Origin: Nipponacmea schrenckii
Taxonomy: Eukaryota; Mollusca; Gastropoda; Lottiidae
Length of the DNA: 64,000 nt
Direction of reading: 5' to 3'
NCBI GenBank assembly: GCA_030562195.1
Contig: JAUJPP010000007.1
Location: 15,869,769 to 15,933,768 of the forward strand
Part shown: piece by piece, positions 38,501 to 62,869 of the stretch
Layout: each line of letters starts with the position of its first letter
Numbering within the stretch: position 1 is the first letter of the stretch
Translations under genes and position numbers: made by a program
The notes under the pieces: generated by a model
Told to the model about the DNA's origin: nothing
The model's database searches: none
What the model saw: only the letters and a program-made list of their open reading frames with translations

Positions 38501-39510
38501 ACATTCCTAGTATAAGTAAATGCTTTACATTATTTGTGCTTGTAAAGTTATCACTAATTTTGGACGATATAATATACTTATATGTATGGTATGTTGTTGA
38601 ATGCGCACACACTGGAATAAAATGACTTGTCATGTCTTGTCCTTGACATCAAAGACTTTTATTTGAGTTTTAGGGAAGGGAGGGTTTGATTCTCCGAAAT
38701 GTACAGGCCTGTTCGTGGATATCTTTTGGGTTGCCGATAAGCTAAATATGTGCTCATTCATCAAGAATCTGATCCATCATGAAACCAAGCCCGTAGTGTG
38801 ACTTGGTAGGATTCCCCCTCCCTTCCCTTTGCTCCATTGTAGCTATGTACTTACTTTACACTGTTTCTGATTGATTATTATGGTCAAAATAAATGAGTTA
38901 ATGTTATATACCATTCATAGATGTGTTTATTCATATTGACTGATGTATGCTTTTGACTATAACCTTTGACAGTTTGTTTAATGAGATCGTGTATTTAATG
39001 AAATAGATTCCTCTCAAGGTAATCAAGATTCAATTAATGATATATTTATAGATGTTTAAAAAAATGTTCAAATTGATAGGTCACTATAATTATAAAGGTA
39101 CTATAACACGCATGACTAAACTAGAAAGAATATGAACATGTTTTGGATATTTTGCATTAGTTTTCAGTTTTAGTTTAAAAATGTACTGTTTAAGTAAAGC
39201 AAACAGTTTTATAATATGCTGTATGTTGATGTACTGTTAAATATCGTTACATATCTTTCCCTGCAAGAAAACAAGATGATTTTTTGTAAACTTACATATT
39301 TCTCGTCTAGTAATTTTAAAACCAAAAAGTCCGAAAAAATTTTCGTTTGTAAAAATAGATTTTGAAGTAATGAAATTGATCAATAGTTACTTTACATGCC
39401 AAGAATCGCCTTTCTTATAAAGTATTGGGAATGAACCTGATTCTAGACATTTGTTAAAAGGGAGTTGCATAGGATAACTTGTAGAGGCTGCAGTATTTTC
39501 AAAGATGATA
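38501..39510. other. unique spacer between two arrays
   Basis: Non-repetitive AT-rich sequence with no supportable exon. The part at 39075-39200 (ACGCATGACTAAACTAG, AGAATATGAACATGTTTT, TTTTCAGTTTTAG) has a diverged copy inside the 44-bp array. Confidence 0.6.
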
Positions 39511-39514
39511 TTAG

Positions 39515-41225
39515 TCACAGTAAGTAACCACTATATCACAGTTAGTAACAACTATATCTAGTCACAGTTAGTACAACTATATCTAGTCACAGTTAGTAAC
39601 AACTTTATCTAGTCACAGTTAGTAACAACTATATCTAGTCACAGTTAGTAACAACTATATCTAGTCACAGTTAGTAACAACTATATCTAGTCACAGTTAG
39701 TAACAACTATATCTAGTCACAGTTAGTACAACTATATCTAGTCACAGTTAGTAACAACTATATCTAGTCACAGTTAGTAACAACTATATCTAGTCACAGT
39801 TAGTAACAACTATATCTAGTCACAGTTAGTAACAACTATATCTAGTCACAGTTAGTAACAACTATATCTAGTCACAGTAGTACAACTATCTAGTCACAGT
39901 TAGTAACAACTATATCTAGCACAGTTAGTAACAACTATATCTAGTCACAGTTAGTAACAACTATATCTAGTCACAGTTAGTACAACTATATCTAGTCACA
40001 GTTAGTAACAACTATATCTAGTCACAGTTAGTAACAACTATATCTAGTCACAGTTAGTAACAACTATATCTAGTCACAGTTAGTAACAACTATATCTAGT
40101 CACAGTTAGTAACACTTATATCTAGTCACAGTTAGTAACAATTATATCTAGTCACAGTTAGTAACAACTATATCTAGTCACAGTTAGTAACAACTATATC
40201 TAGTCACAGTTAGTAACAACTATATCTAGTCACAGTTAGTAACAACTATATCTAGTCACAGTTAGTAACAACTATATCTAGTCACAGTTAGTAACAACTA
40301 TATCTAGTCACAGTTAGTAACAACTATATCTAGTCACAGTTAGTAACAACTATATCTAGTCACAGTTAGTAACAACTATATCTAGTCACAGTTAGTAACA
40401 ACTATATCTAGTCACAGTTAGTAACAACTATATCTAGTCACAGTTAGTAACAACTATATCTAGTCACAGTTAGTAACAACTATATCTAGTCACAGTTAGT
40501 AACAACTATATCTAGTCACAGTTAGTAACAACTATATCTAGTCACAGTTAGTAACAACTATATCTAGTCACAGTTAGTAACAACTATATCTAGTCACAGT
40601 TAGTAACAACTATATCTAGTCACAGTTAGTACCAACTATATCTAGTCACAGTTAGTACAACTATATCTAGTCACAGTTAGTAAAAACTACATCTAGTCAC
40701 AGTTAGTAACAACTATATCTAGTCACAGTAGTAACAACTATATCTAGTCACAGCTAGTAACAACTATATCTAGTCACAGTTAGTAACAACTATATCTAGT
40801 CACAGTTAGTAACAACTATATCTAGTCACAGTTAGTAACAACTATATCTAGTCACAGTTAGTAACAACTATATCTAGTCACAGTTAGTAACAACTATATC
40901 TAGTCACAGTTAGTAACAACTATATCTAGTCACAGTTAGTAACAACTATATCTAGTCACAGTTAGTAACAACTTTTATCTAGTCACAGAGTACAACTATA
41001 TCTAGTCAAAAGTTAGTAACAACTATATCTAATCACAGTTAGTAACAACTATATCTAGTCACAGTTAGTAACAACTTTTATCTAGTCACAGTTAGTAACA
41101 ACTATATCTAGTCACAGTTAGTAACAACTATATCTAGTCACAGTTAGTAACAACTATATCTAGTCACAGTTAGTAACAACTATATCTAGTCACAGTTAGT
41201 AACAACTATATCTAGTCACAGTAAG
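39515..41225. repeat. 26-bp satellite array (about 65 units)
   Basis: The unit is AGTCACAGTTAGTAACAACT then atatct, 26 bp. Units are nearly identical, with a few one-base deletion variants (agtacaact) and ttatct/tttatct variants. Unit length is not a codon multiple, and each unit contains TAG and TAA stops. Low divergence indicates recent expansion. Confidence 0.97.
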
Positions 41226-42405
41226 AAAATAATATAGAAAATCTCAATTGTTAAAACTAAAACTATAGCAAATTGCAGTAGTCACAAAAAATACGCCCGA
41301 GTCTGTCGTAAATATATTTCTCAATGTGAAATCCTGCATTGTCGACACAATTTTATAGTGTTTTTGTTTTTGGAACGGGGCCCAAATGTTGAAATTTGGG
41401 CGATTTGTCATTAAAATGAAACAGGGTAAATAAATATCTAAATAGGGCCATGAACTTTACTCTAATGACACTCTTTATTTACAACGTTCATTGACATTAA
41501 AAACCAGGTAGATACTATTAACATAACCGTTAGTTTATACGTTTAATACACCCACATCCTTGTTAATTGCGATGTTAACAGCTTTACATCTTTCTGCGCA
41601 TACTTACTTTGCTGCCCTGGAAAAACTTACTGCACACTGTACGTCTTCATTCAAACAAAGAAAGTGCATACATTAATGTACGGTGTAATTTTTTTGACAA
41701 TCTAAACTTAATTCTTGAAGAAGTGAAAATCTCGCTATGGTAAGGATTTATAGGCGGACGGAGTAGTGTAATCATCAAGGGTTATAGTAATAACAGGGTA
41801 GAAAACACTAGTTGTTACACGATAGCTGCGAGGTACTTTTGTTGATACTGAGAGAGTCATGAGGCAATCTCATGTGAAATGGTCCACCTTGGTGATTGAA
41901 GGAACTTGATAAACATAAACAACCCTTTATGAGTATTTATTTCGAGCTACCTCCTAACTTCAAAATGTCCCTCATCGCACATTCCATTACACTGTCAGTC
42001 TTCAGAGACCAGTTGTGTGCATAAAAGTAGTACCAACAAATTTTACTTCATTTTTCTTCCCAACCACATCTTGAACGGTAAACCTCTAATCAGATCTTTA
42101 ATCCAAACAATTGAAAAGAAAAATCCTGATTGGTTTCACTTCATATTCTGATCAGAAAGGCACTTACCGACAGCGACAGAGAACTGTGTTGGTCAATTTT
42201 GCAATTTTAAAAAAAAAATACATTTACATTCATTTATTGTAAATAGTGTGTTTGTATGGAAGGTTTTTTTGTGTCACGATTCTTACAAAAAACATCATAT
42301 CAAGTTAAATAATATATCTTAATATAAATAGTTTTTAAAGGTACACTTCCTCTTGGGTAGACCAAAGTTTAATGGATATGTCGCGTTATATAGAGATTCT
42401 ATTCT
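41226..42405. other. gene-free stretch
   Basis: No exon or RNA gene could be supported. The sequence is AT-rich and unique-looking and runs from the 26-bp array to the left target duplication of the MITE at 42409. Confidence 0.55.
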
Positions 42406-42408
42406 TTA

Positions 42409-43249
42409 AGGTGGGCTTATGACGGCTTGCGACGCTCCTCGATTGTCGGAAACTGGCAGTTCCAGTCAGTTGCCGCAACTGTCGGTCTACGGTAGGCTGA
42501 CAGTTCCTGCCGACCTGAGATGGCTTACGACGCAACAAGCCTCCTTGCGTCTGTCGGCAACTGAGATTCAGCTAGATCCAGTGAGTCGCGCATGTTCTAC
42601 TCTGGCCTACGAGTTCCAGGTAGTTGCCGATGATCGTAAGCGATTGTAGCGACCTGAGTCAAACCTACTCCGCGACGCAACTGAGTTGTAGATTTTAGCC
42701 AATCAACGCGCTTATTTTAGTCCCTGCTTGGTGGCGTTGGTATCTCAAGTCAAGCAGAAGTCAAGATGGCTGATGAATGGTCTGACGAGCTCGAAATTGA
42801 ATTAATTTTAAATTACTCTTTCATAGATTACATGTGTAGTATTTCATGAAGTCGTTGTTCTTAATTTGTACGAGTTTTTCATGAGAATTGAGTGAAATAA
42901 TCATATCAACACTGAAATATGGGGTTATAATATGACTACAGGTAGTTGAAGTACCAAGGAATCGTTGCAAAACTTTAAAAAAAAAAGTTAAAAATGAACA
43001 CACAAAACTTACAACGTGAAGTTTCATGGGCGCCGCCATGTTGAAATGTATCACATGGCCGTCGAAAACTGACGAGTCGTAGACAGTCGCAGCCGACATG
43101 AGCGCTCTTACGATTAGCGAAAACCAGTTGCCGCTGTATTCGCCCAGATCCGTCTAGGAGCGTCGCAGCCGATATGAGCGCTCCGATTTTATCAGTTCCA
43201 GCTAGAAGCCGACAATCGAGGAGCGTCGCAAGCCGACCTAAGCCCACCT
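42409..43249. mobile_element. 841-bp MITE, PIF/Harbinger-like, with TTA target duplications
   Basis: Terminal inverted repeats begin AGGTGGGCTTA at 42409 and end in its complement at 43249. Similarity extends inward about 35 bases (GGCTTGCGACGCTCCTCGAT then TGTCGG). TTA occurs directly outside both ends (42406-42408 and 43250-43252); a 3-bp TWA duplication is typical of PIF/Harbinger. The interior is GC-richer near the ends and holds a subterminal direct repeat (GTCGCAGCCGACATGAGCGC at 43086 and a near copy at about 43163). No transposase frame is visible, so it is non-autonomous. The open frames at 42419-42649 and 42975-43247 lie in the inverted ends and are artefacts. Confidence 0.8.
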
Positions 43250-43252
43250 TTA

Positions 43253-44705
43253 GTCATGGCACCTAGTAAGTCAAACTGATGAATATACTCTTATTGACCA
43301 AGTTTGAGACTTTATATTGTCTGTCCATTCTAAGAGGTAGCATTGCTTTAAACGAAACGAATGAAATGTGCCTATTTATAGACATGTTAAATATAAACAC
43401 TAATGTAAAGGAGATTTACTATAAGGCTATGTTTACACAAGGCAAATTCAAGTATTCTACAGTGAGTTAATCTCTGAGGACACACAGTTTTCATCAACGT
43501 GGCAAGTAGATGTTGAGTCGGCTACAGATTTACTATATAGCCTTACTCGTCGAAGCAAGCCAAGAGACACAAACGTTATATTCTTTAATAGATATTAAAA
43601 ATGCATACTTTCTCGAACCCGTTTTAGTTTTTCAAATGACTTTTGATTCATGTTTAAAACTCGAGCTCATATGCTTACCTGTCACCACCTCATCAGAGAC
43701 CGAAATCTCAAACTTCACTCTTCAAGGAATTGTAAACAGATTTTTTAAAATTGTTATGTTTATCGGAGACACTAATAGTATCAAACTGTCAGACGTCTGT
43801 TCCACTTAAACTAAGCGTTTTATGACGTCACTCTCGCAAAGTGCCTTAAAAGCATATTTTGCGATCGTGACACCTCGAACGCTAAGTTTCAATGGAATTG
43901 CAGGTACCACAGACCCATAATTGGATTGGTGCAAATCGATGCTATAAGTTTCACGAATAGAAATATCACATATAGAAAACCATGTTATCATTGGATAAAG
44001 CCAGACTCACTGATAGCCACTCATAGACTTATAAGATAAGACGAGTGCTTACTTTCAGGTCCGCCACATATACAAGACGTTTGTTATATGTTTCTATTTA
44101 AAGACCTTTTATGGTTGTACTCCTTATAGTAACAATTTCTACATGTACTAATATGTAAATTTCACCAGGGATTGGTGGATCAAACTTTGACCTTAACGCT
44201 ATGACGTCATAAATCCTAATAGTCTTCTTGTTTACATATTAACAGTGTTTGATAACTGTCAGCAGCCAAAAAACGTTTGGGTGAACCACTTCAATTCTTA
44301 TCATGAAAATATTTTCCGATTCTTATATTTGCTGCCCCTGAAACTGTATTTTTCCCTACGAGTCGACTTAACCTAGGTGCTGTCTGTACATAAGTGTTCA
44401 AATTTTGGGAAAAATCGGACGCTTTTTGATGATATACGAAGAGGCAACAGGCTTCTCTTTCGTAAAACCTTTTATTTGCTCGCCCAAACTTCTGTATTTG
44501 TAATAGAATGATGGTCTGGAGTACATCGTTTAGAGATTACACATAGGATGGACGACGTGATATTTGCATTGCAACAACTCTTTTCTTTATTTCACACTAT
44601 AACTTTAACACCATCTAAAAATCAAGTTCATAGTCTACTCTAGCTGTCTCCGAGTTCGGGTTTCTTTCCATTGCATAGCATTCGATTCGAATACCTTCTT
44701 TCAAC
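43253..44705. other. 5' flank of beta-tubulin
   Basis: No coding region beyond random short frames. The region must contain the beta-tubulin promoter, but no clear TATA box or initiator could be assigned. The ORF-like stretches at 43279-43809 have no recognisable domain. Confidence 0.45.
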
Positions 44706-47271
<2,566 letters not shown>

Positions 47272-48790
47272 ACGATCCATCTGAAATGCTAACAAACCTA
47301 TTAGAATCTCCATTCCCATATTTCTTTCGCCTTGCATTAGAATTTGCAACAGTATACATTTTGCAAACTATTATTGCTTCAAGTTGTCTACAAGATCTGT
47401 TGTAATGGTTAATTCTTTCAGAATCCCTTGGTCAGCCCCTGTATTGATGTGATAGTGTGTTTTACAATAACATTTGTATCTTAATTTTTTGACAATATGA
47501 AATTTAAAACAAGCGCAATCCAAGTAAACTGAATTTAAAATACATATTTGAAACAAAATTTTAATCGTTTAAAAAAAGGATCCACTCTTTAATAACCAAG
47601 CACATAATCTTTCAACACAATTTTCACGTGTCGTATATTATCTGATAACAACACATGTAAATTGTGTTAAAACGTTATGTGCATTGTTATTAAAGAAGTA
47701 TATCGCTTTTATGTTTCTTGTTATATATAAATTGATATATATCATTGAATAAGGTTGAAGAGAAAAAATCGTAATGTTTATATAAACTACCTACTATCTA
47801 AACCTGAATTTAAAGATAAACCTTATATAAAACATGATAATAATTATGGGATAAATACACACTTGTATAATACACAAGATAAAGCTTATCATCTCTGTAT
47901 TTCACTTTGTCATGTCTGTATTGATCGGCTTAGCTTTTCATCTTTGTTCATTAATGCTTTTGATAAGATCTATGTTATCTTTATATGAAAGATTACGATG
48001 TTTAGTACAGAGTTCTGATGAAATAAAATGTGAAAGATTCCTTTCTAAAAACCTCAACCAAACTTCAGTCTTCACTAGGTCCAGCCGTGCTTCATACCTT
48101 GACTACATAAGGCACCTTTTGTTGTAGCTTGGAATGAATTTGATTGGTTTTACTCTAGGGAGTACAACCAATCAAAGCACTCGACACTAAAACTTTTGCT
48201 GCATTCGGTAGCGTACAATCCATTTAAATCCCTGCCTTATTCCTGATACAAGAATAGTGGCTATTGCAGTCAAGGTATGAGACGTATATCGTAATAGCCT
48301 GACATTGTAAAGTTTCTCTTTAAGGGGAAAAAGTCTTTTACATTTGTTTTGAAAGCTGATGGACCTAAATTTCAGATATCAGATATAATATATATTTTGA
48401 AAGAAAAGCTACCTGCAAAAAAAAAATGGCTTGATACTTTTTTTATATTCAGTTATTTATTTATATATTATGTTATAATAATTCATAATTTTATCATATA
48501 ATCAACTACATTATTATAATCAATTGTTTTTTCAGAAATTAATTCCCCCCCCCCCCACTGAAAAAAAAGTTTAATAGGCGAAAAAACCTAGACTTTACAA
48601 CCGCCTATATCACTTACCTCATATCCAGGAGAAACTGGGCTTAATTTTAGCAGGCATAAAATTATCTGAGTAAAAAAATTCTTGATTTGTACAATAAACG
48701 AATTAAGAAGTGAAAGAAATGCCCCCTTGTCAAATAAGTGAAATTAAGTCCGTAGCAAACTGTAAACATATTATTTGAAATCCCAAAATG
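47272..48790. other. 3' flank of beta-tubulin
   Basis: No further gene is recognised. AATAAA at 48022-48027 is a possible polyadenylation signal, about 750 bases past the stop; a closer AATAAA overlaps the stop codon itself (47267-47272) and is unlikely to be used. A poly-C run lies at about 48545-48558. Confidence 0.45.
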
Positions 48791-48799
48791 CAAAATGTT

Positions 48800-49180
48800 G
48801 CAAAGAAACTCGAGGAGCAAAATTTTGCAATTGCTATTAAACTCGAGGAGCAATTGCTATTAAACTCGAGGAGCAATTGCTATTAAACTCGAGGAGCAAT
48901 TGCTATTAAACTAGGGGAGCAATTGCTATTAAACTCAAGGGGCAATCGCTATTAAACTAGAGGAGCAATTGCTATTAAACTCGAGGAGCAATTGCTATTA
49001 AACTCGAGGAGCAATTGCTATTAAACTAGGGGAGCAATTGCCATTAAACTAGGGGAGCAATTGCTATTAAACTCGAGGAGCAATTGCTATTAAACTCGAG
49101 GAGCAATTGCTATTAAACTAGGGGAGCAATTGCTATTAAACTCGAGGAGCAATTGCTAATAAACTAGAGGAGCAAAATGT
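48800..49180. repeat. 23-bp array of palindromic units (about 16)
   Basis: The unit is ACTCGAGGAGCAATTGCTAT then taa, 23 bp. It contains two perfect palindromes, CTCGAG and AGCAATTGCT. A variant ACTAGGGGAGC breaks the first but keeps the second in nearly every unit. Edge units (GGAGCAAAATTTTGC) show a longer palindrome-like form. The array is flanked by GCAAAATGTTGC-like text on both sides. Confidence 0.92.
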
Positions 49181-49689
49181 TGCCATTAAACATGAACTTT
49201 TCAGTATGCAAAATTTAAGGCGCCAAATTTTGCCAATATATTTGAGAAGAAACTCCTTCTCTGTAAATCTGAGCTCCTGAGGAGCCAAATATTTCCATCA
49301 ATCTTAATTTTCCGAGCAGAAGTTTGCAATTGGTGTGACTAGTAGGATGAATGGAACAAGATATCTCTGTAGTGATACTTCATTTATAAAGGGAGATAAT
49401 CAACATGTATGTTGTTTGGAACTAAAAGATTTATGATTAATAGCGTGACAAATTAATGACGACAGATGAGAGTTGTCAATCAAGGAATTAATTGCCGGCT
49501 GGTATGTGATATTAATGTCCAGTATTCGGTGATTGATTAAAAAAGAGAAAACATCTATTATTAATCAATAATGCCCGAGAAATGAAAAGACCAGTGCCCA
49601 GGTTAAAGATCCAAGCGTAGTTACAAATATCAAAAGAACAAACTATTATGACACTAATCTAAATCCACTACCAACGACCACCAAAGTGC

Positions 49690-49755
49690 AACTACCTAGT
49701 TTGCGATATCAGCAATTGCTGGAAGCGAACGTTAACTCGCCATTTACCTACCTAC
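49690..49755 (+). repeat. short dispersed repeat (GCTGGAAGCGAACGTTAACT type)
   Basis: CTAGTTTGCGATATCAGCAA then TTGCTGGAAGCGAACGTTAA, followed by a CCTACCTACC tail. Same family as 3095 and 17050. Confidence 0.6.
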
Positions 49756-50360
49756 CAACTATTATGACAAAAATCTAGAAGTGTATGGCCAATGTTCATT
49801 TATCTGTAAAACCCGGAACAGAAAATAAAACTCTTTTGTATTCATTTCTTGTTTTTTACGCTTTCAAAAGATTAGGCCATTTTCTTGTAAGCATCTTCCC
49901 ATGAACCTGCATGATACTGGCATTCACTGTTAACCTTGGGAAACCATCGTCATCTTTTGTTTGTTTTTGTTTTGTTTTTTCAAAATAACAGCGGTGGTAT
50001 ATAAAGAGCTGAATTTACTATTGATTACAATGTAGGGATTTCTACTGGGTGTAATAAGCATCTATTCTTAATGTACACCATCATATGATACTCAATAATC
50101 AATATTTTAATGTTTTATATTTAAGAATACTAACATTCTAAAAAAATTCAGCGAAAACCACCACGTATATAAAAATATAAGATAAAAAGACCTTTTTATT
50201 TATATGGAACGACTGGATAGAAAGTAGAATTTTCTTATTTCACAAAGATTATATCTTAAACAGACTGATTTTTTAATTAGCTGGGTAAATTAATTGCTCA
50301 ATTAATGAAAGCTAAACTTCATTATTTAGTTAAATCTGCCCCTTACTGTATCTGAAAGTT

Positions 50361-50566
50361 TTAAAGGGATAAAAGGTCTTAACATAAAATTTAAAAACTT
50401 GATTAAGCGTTGTTCAAAAATGACTTTGTTTTGTGCGTTTTCCAGATTTTAAGAGATTCCGAATTTTTATGAATTCATGTGAGTTCACTGCACAATATAA
50501 TACTCATACTGACCATCTTGACAAATAAACTTTTATGTTCATGTAAGACTCAGTGACTCTTTAAGT
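50361..50566. repeat. MITE-family copy with imperfect inverted ends
   Basis: Left end is TTAAAGGGATAAAAGGTCTT AACATAAAATTT; the right end (CTTTTATGTTCATGTAAGAC...CTCTTTAAG) is its imperfect complement. The interior (TTAAGCGTTGTTCAAAAATG, CCAGATTTTAAGAGATTCC) matches 62215-62290 in the same orientation. About 206 bp. Confidence 0.65.
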
Positions 50567-51515
50567 ATGGTATAAAAGAATCATGTTAGTTCTTGAGAAA
50601 AGCTTACTGAGACTGCTTACTTAATTTTTACTTTATATTTTGAAATCACCCATATTAAAACAAATTTAATTTGATAAGAGAAGTAAAGATGTAATATAGC
50701 AAACTTTATAACTCTTTTAATGTATAACAAACGTTTTGCATACTGCCCCTTTAACGTCATGTAAATTAATTTGGAATCGTTTATAGTATAAAAATGAATA
50801 TTATTCAAGATAGGGATTATTAGTGATCAATGTTGTCTCAAGTCCAACAAAATTCTCTCTAGACTGTCGCCGGCAATTATATCAGAAAAGACAGCTGACC
50901 TGGTATAAATGTGTACTTCTAATGACATTAAAGGTACCGTATGGAAAATCAGAAACAAACTGACCTTTTATCCTTTTCACCTATAATAAAATTGTAAGTA
51001 GTTTGAGAGTAATTTTAATTCCTCCTGAAACGGTAAGAGTGAATATTACTAAGTGAGAGAGGGGATGGGCGGATTTACCCACTTGAAAAATGGTTGCACC
51101 CCCAATTGCACCCAGATCCAGCATGTAAGCCTTGCAACTGTAACACCTCAGAAACATGCAGTATTTGGAATCCATCCTCGACATTGCAACCCTGCCCTCA
51201 CCCATTTAGTTCATGTCCTCAGTCTTGGGAGGCCGGCGTCACAACTTTTTAATCTTACTATTGAGCATTACCTTTAAATTGCAATATAAACTTTTGTAAA
51301 ACACCTGCACCGTACTATATTTATCACACCTGAATAGATAAGCATTGATCTATCGATTAGGAAATGGTTCTTGTATCACCTGGCGCGTGCTGAACAACCT
51401 AGTTCTACGTACAAGCAAACAAGAGATAAGATGACGGTACAAGAACATCAGGATATAACTTTAAACAATGGTGCCATGAGATTGGTCATTAAATAATTTA
51501 AAAAAAATTGAAGTA

Positions 51516-62015
<10,500 letters not shown>

Positions 62016-62073
62016 CCCATGTTTCTTTACTCTCTAAATGGCGGAAGTGACGTAGAGTGCAATTATACAAGCA
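62016..62073. other. ANKRD55 3' untranslated start
   Basis: Only 58 bases separate the ANKRD55 stop codon from the first MITE. The first downstream AATAAA (62217-62222) lies inside that MITE, so the transcript may end in transposon-derived sequence; this is untested. Confidence 0.35.
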
Positions 62074-62393
62074 CCCTAAGGGATAATAGGTCTAAGGTCT
62101 TAGAATGAACATAAAATTTTGACAATTTTAAACTTGGCCAATAAGTGCTCTATTCATCAGTAAATATACCTGCTGCCATAAATAACTTTAGATGCATTTG
62201 ATTATTGAGAAACGCTTAATAAATTGATTAAGCGTTTTTCAAAAATTACTAAGTATTGTGAGTTTACCAGATTTTAAGGGATTCTGTTATTTTATGACAC
62301 CAAGTATTATACTCACTAATGTTGACCATTCTTGAGAACTATAATTTTATGTTCATGCGAAGACGCAGTATTCCTTTAAAGGGATAATAGGCG
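62074..62393. mobile_element. MITE, about 320 bp, imperfect inverted repeats
   Basis: Left end CCCTAAGGGATAATAGG...GAACATAAAATTTTG; right end TAATTTTATGTTCATGCGAA...TTCCTTTAAAGGG, an imperfect inverted repeat of about 45 bases. The interior contains its own palindromic stretch (GAGAAACGCTTAATAAATTG / ATTAAGCGTTTTTC) at 62205-62240. No coding capacity. It abuts the next copy. Confidence 0.7.
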
Positions 62394-62859
62394 TTAGAAC
62401 GGACATAAAAATTTAAGTTCACTCAGTTTGGACAATAACAGTATATATCCATCAGTGGACTTACCTGGTGCCATAACAATACATCAAAATCCGTCTATTA
62501 TCGGATAAATCCACAAAATCATGTAGTTAATTACAAAACGCTTAATACTTCCATCAAGCGAGATTTTCAAATTGTAAAATATAAAGGGAAGTAACTCTAA
62601 CATGTGAGTTTTCATGCGTCCTTGACCCCTACTTTTGAATTGCACAATGATGTTTTAGCGTTGATTTACCAGACGCTTTTATTCTCAAACTGAATGGAAT
62701 CGTCGCTGGCTTACTTTTTTTTTAAATTCCGAATTTATTTTTATTGTGGCTTTTTAAAATTTCGTAAAGTGTGGGATGCATACTTATTTAACTAATAGTC
62801 AATATTAAACACAAATATCAGCCGTAGGTCGAGTGTATTCTAACGCCTATTATCCCTTT
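62388..62859. mobile_element. MITE, 472 bp, perfect 22-bp inverted repeats
   Basis: Ends are 62388-62409 (starting AAAGGGATAATAGGCGTTAG) and its exact complement at 62838-62859. The interior shares TATATCCATCAGTGGACTTA, CCTGGTGCCATAA and AAACGCTTAAT with copies at 6129, 14143 and 23824. No unambiguous target duplication was found. No transposase frame. Confidence 0.8.
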
Positions 62860-62869
62860 CAAGTTAAAC

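Larger units (their letters stand above)
49181..51515. other. intergenic stretch before ANKRD55
   Basis: It holds a dispersed short repeat at 49690-49755 and a MITE copy at 50361-50566. No exon can be supported. A moderately GC-richer patch at 51050-51240 has open frames on both strands but no recognisable domain. Confidence 0.5.

Noticed and set aside
39515..41225. CRISPR-like array
   Set aside because: Units are contiguous with no unique spacers, and the DNA is clearly eukaryotic. The same holds for the other arrays.
42419..43247. Open frames in the MITE as a transposase
   Set aside because: Too short, lying in the inverted ends, no DDE or HTH features visible.
51053..51277. Small gene or tRNA in the GC-richer patch upstream of ANKRD55
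   Set aside because: Open on both strands but no recognisable domain; no cloverleaf could be folded by eye.
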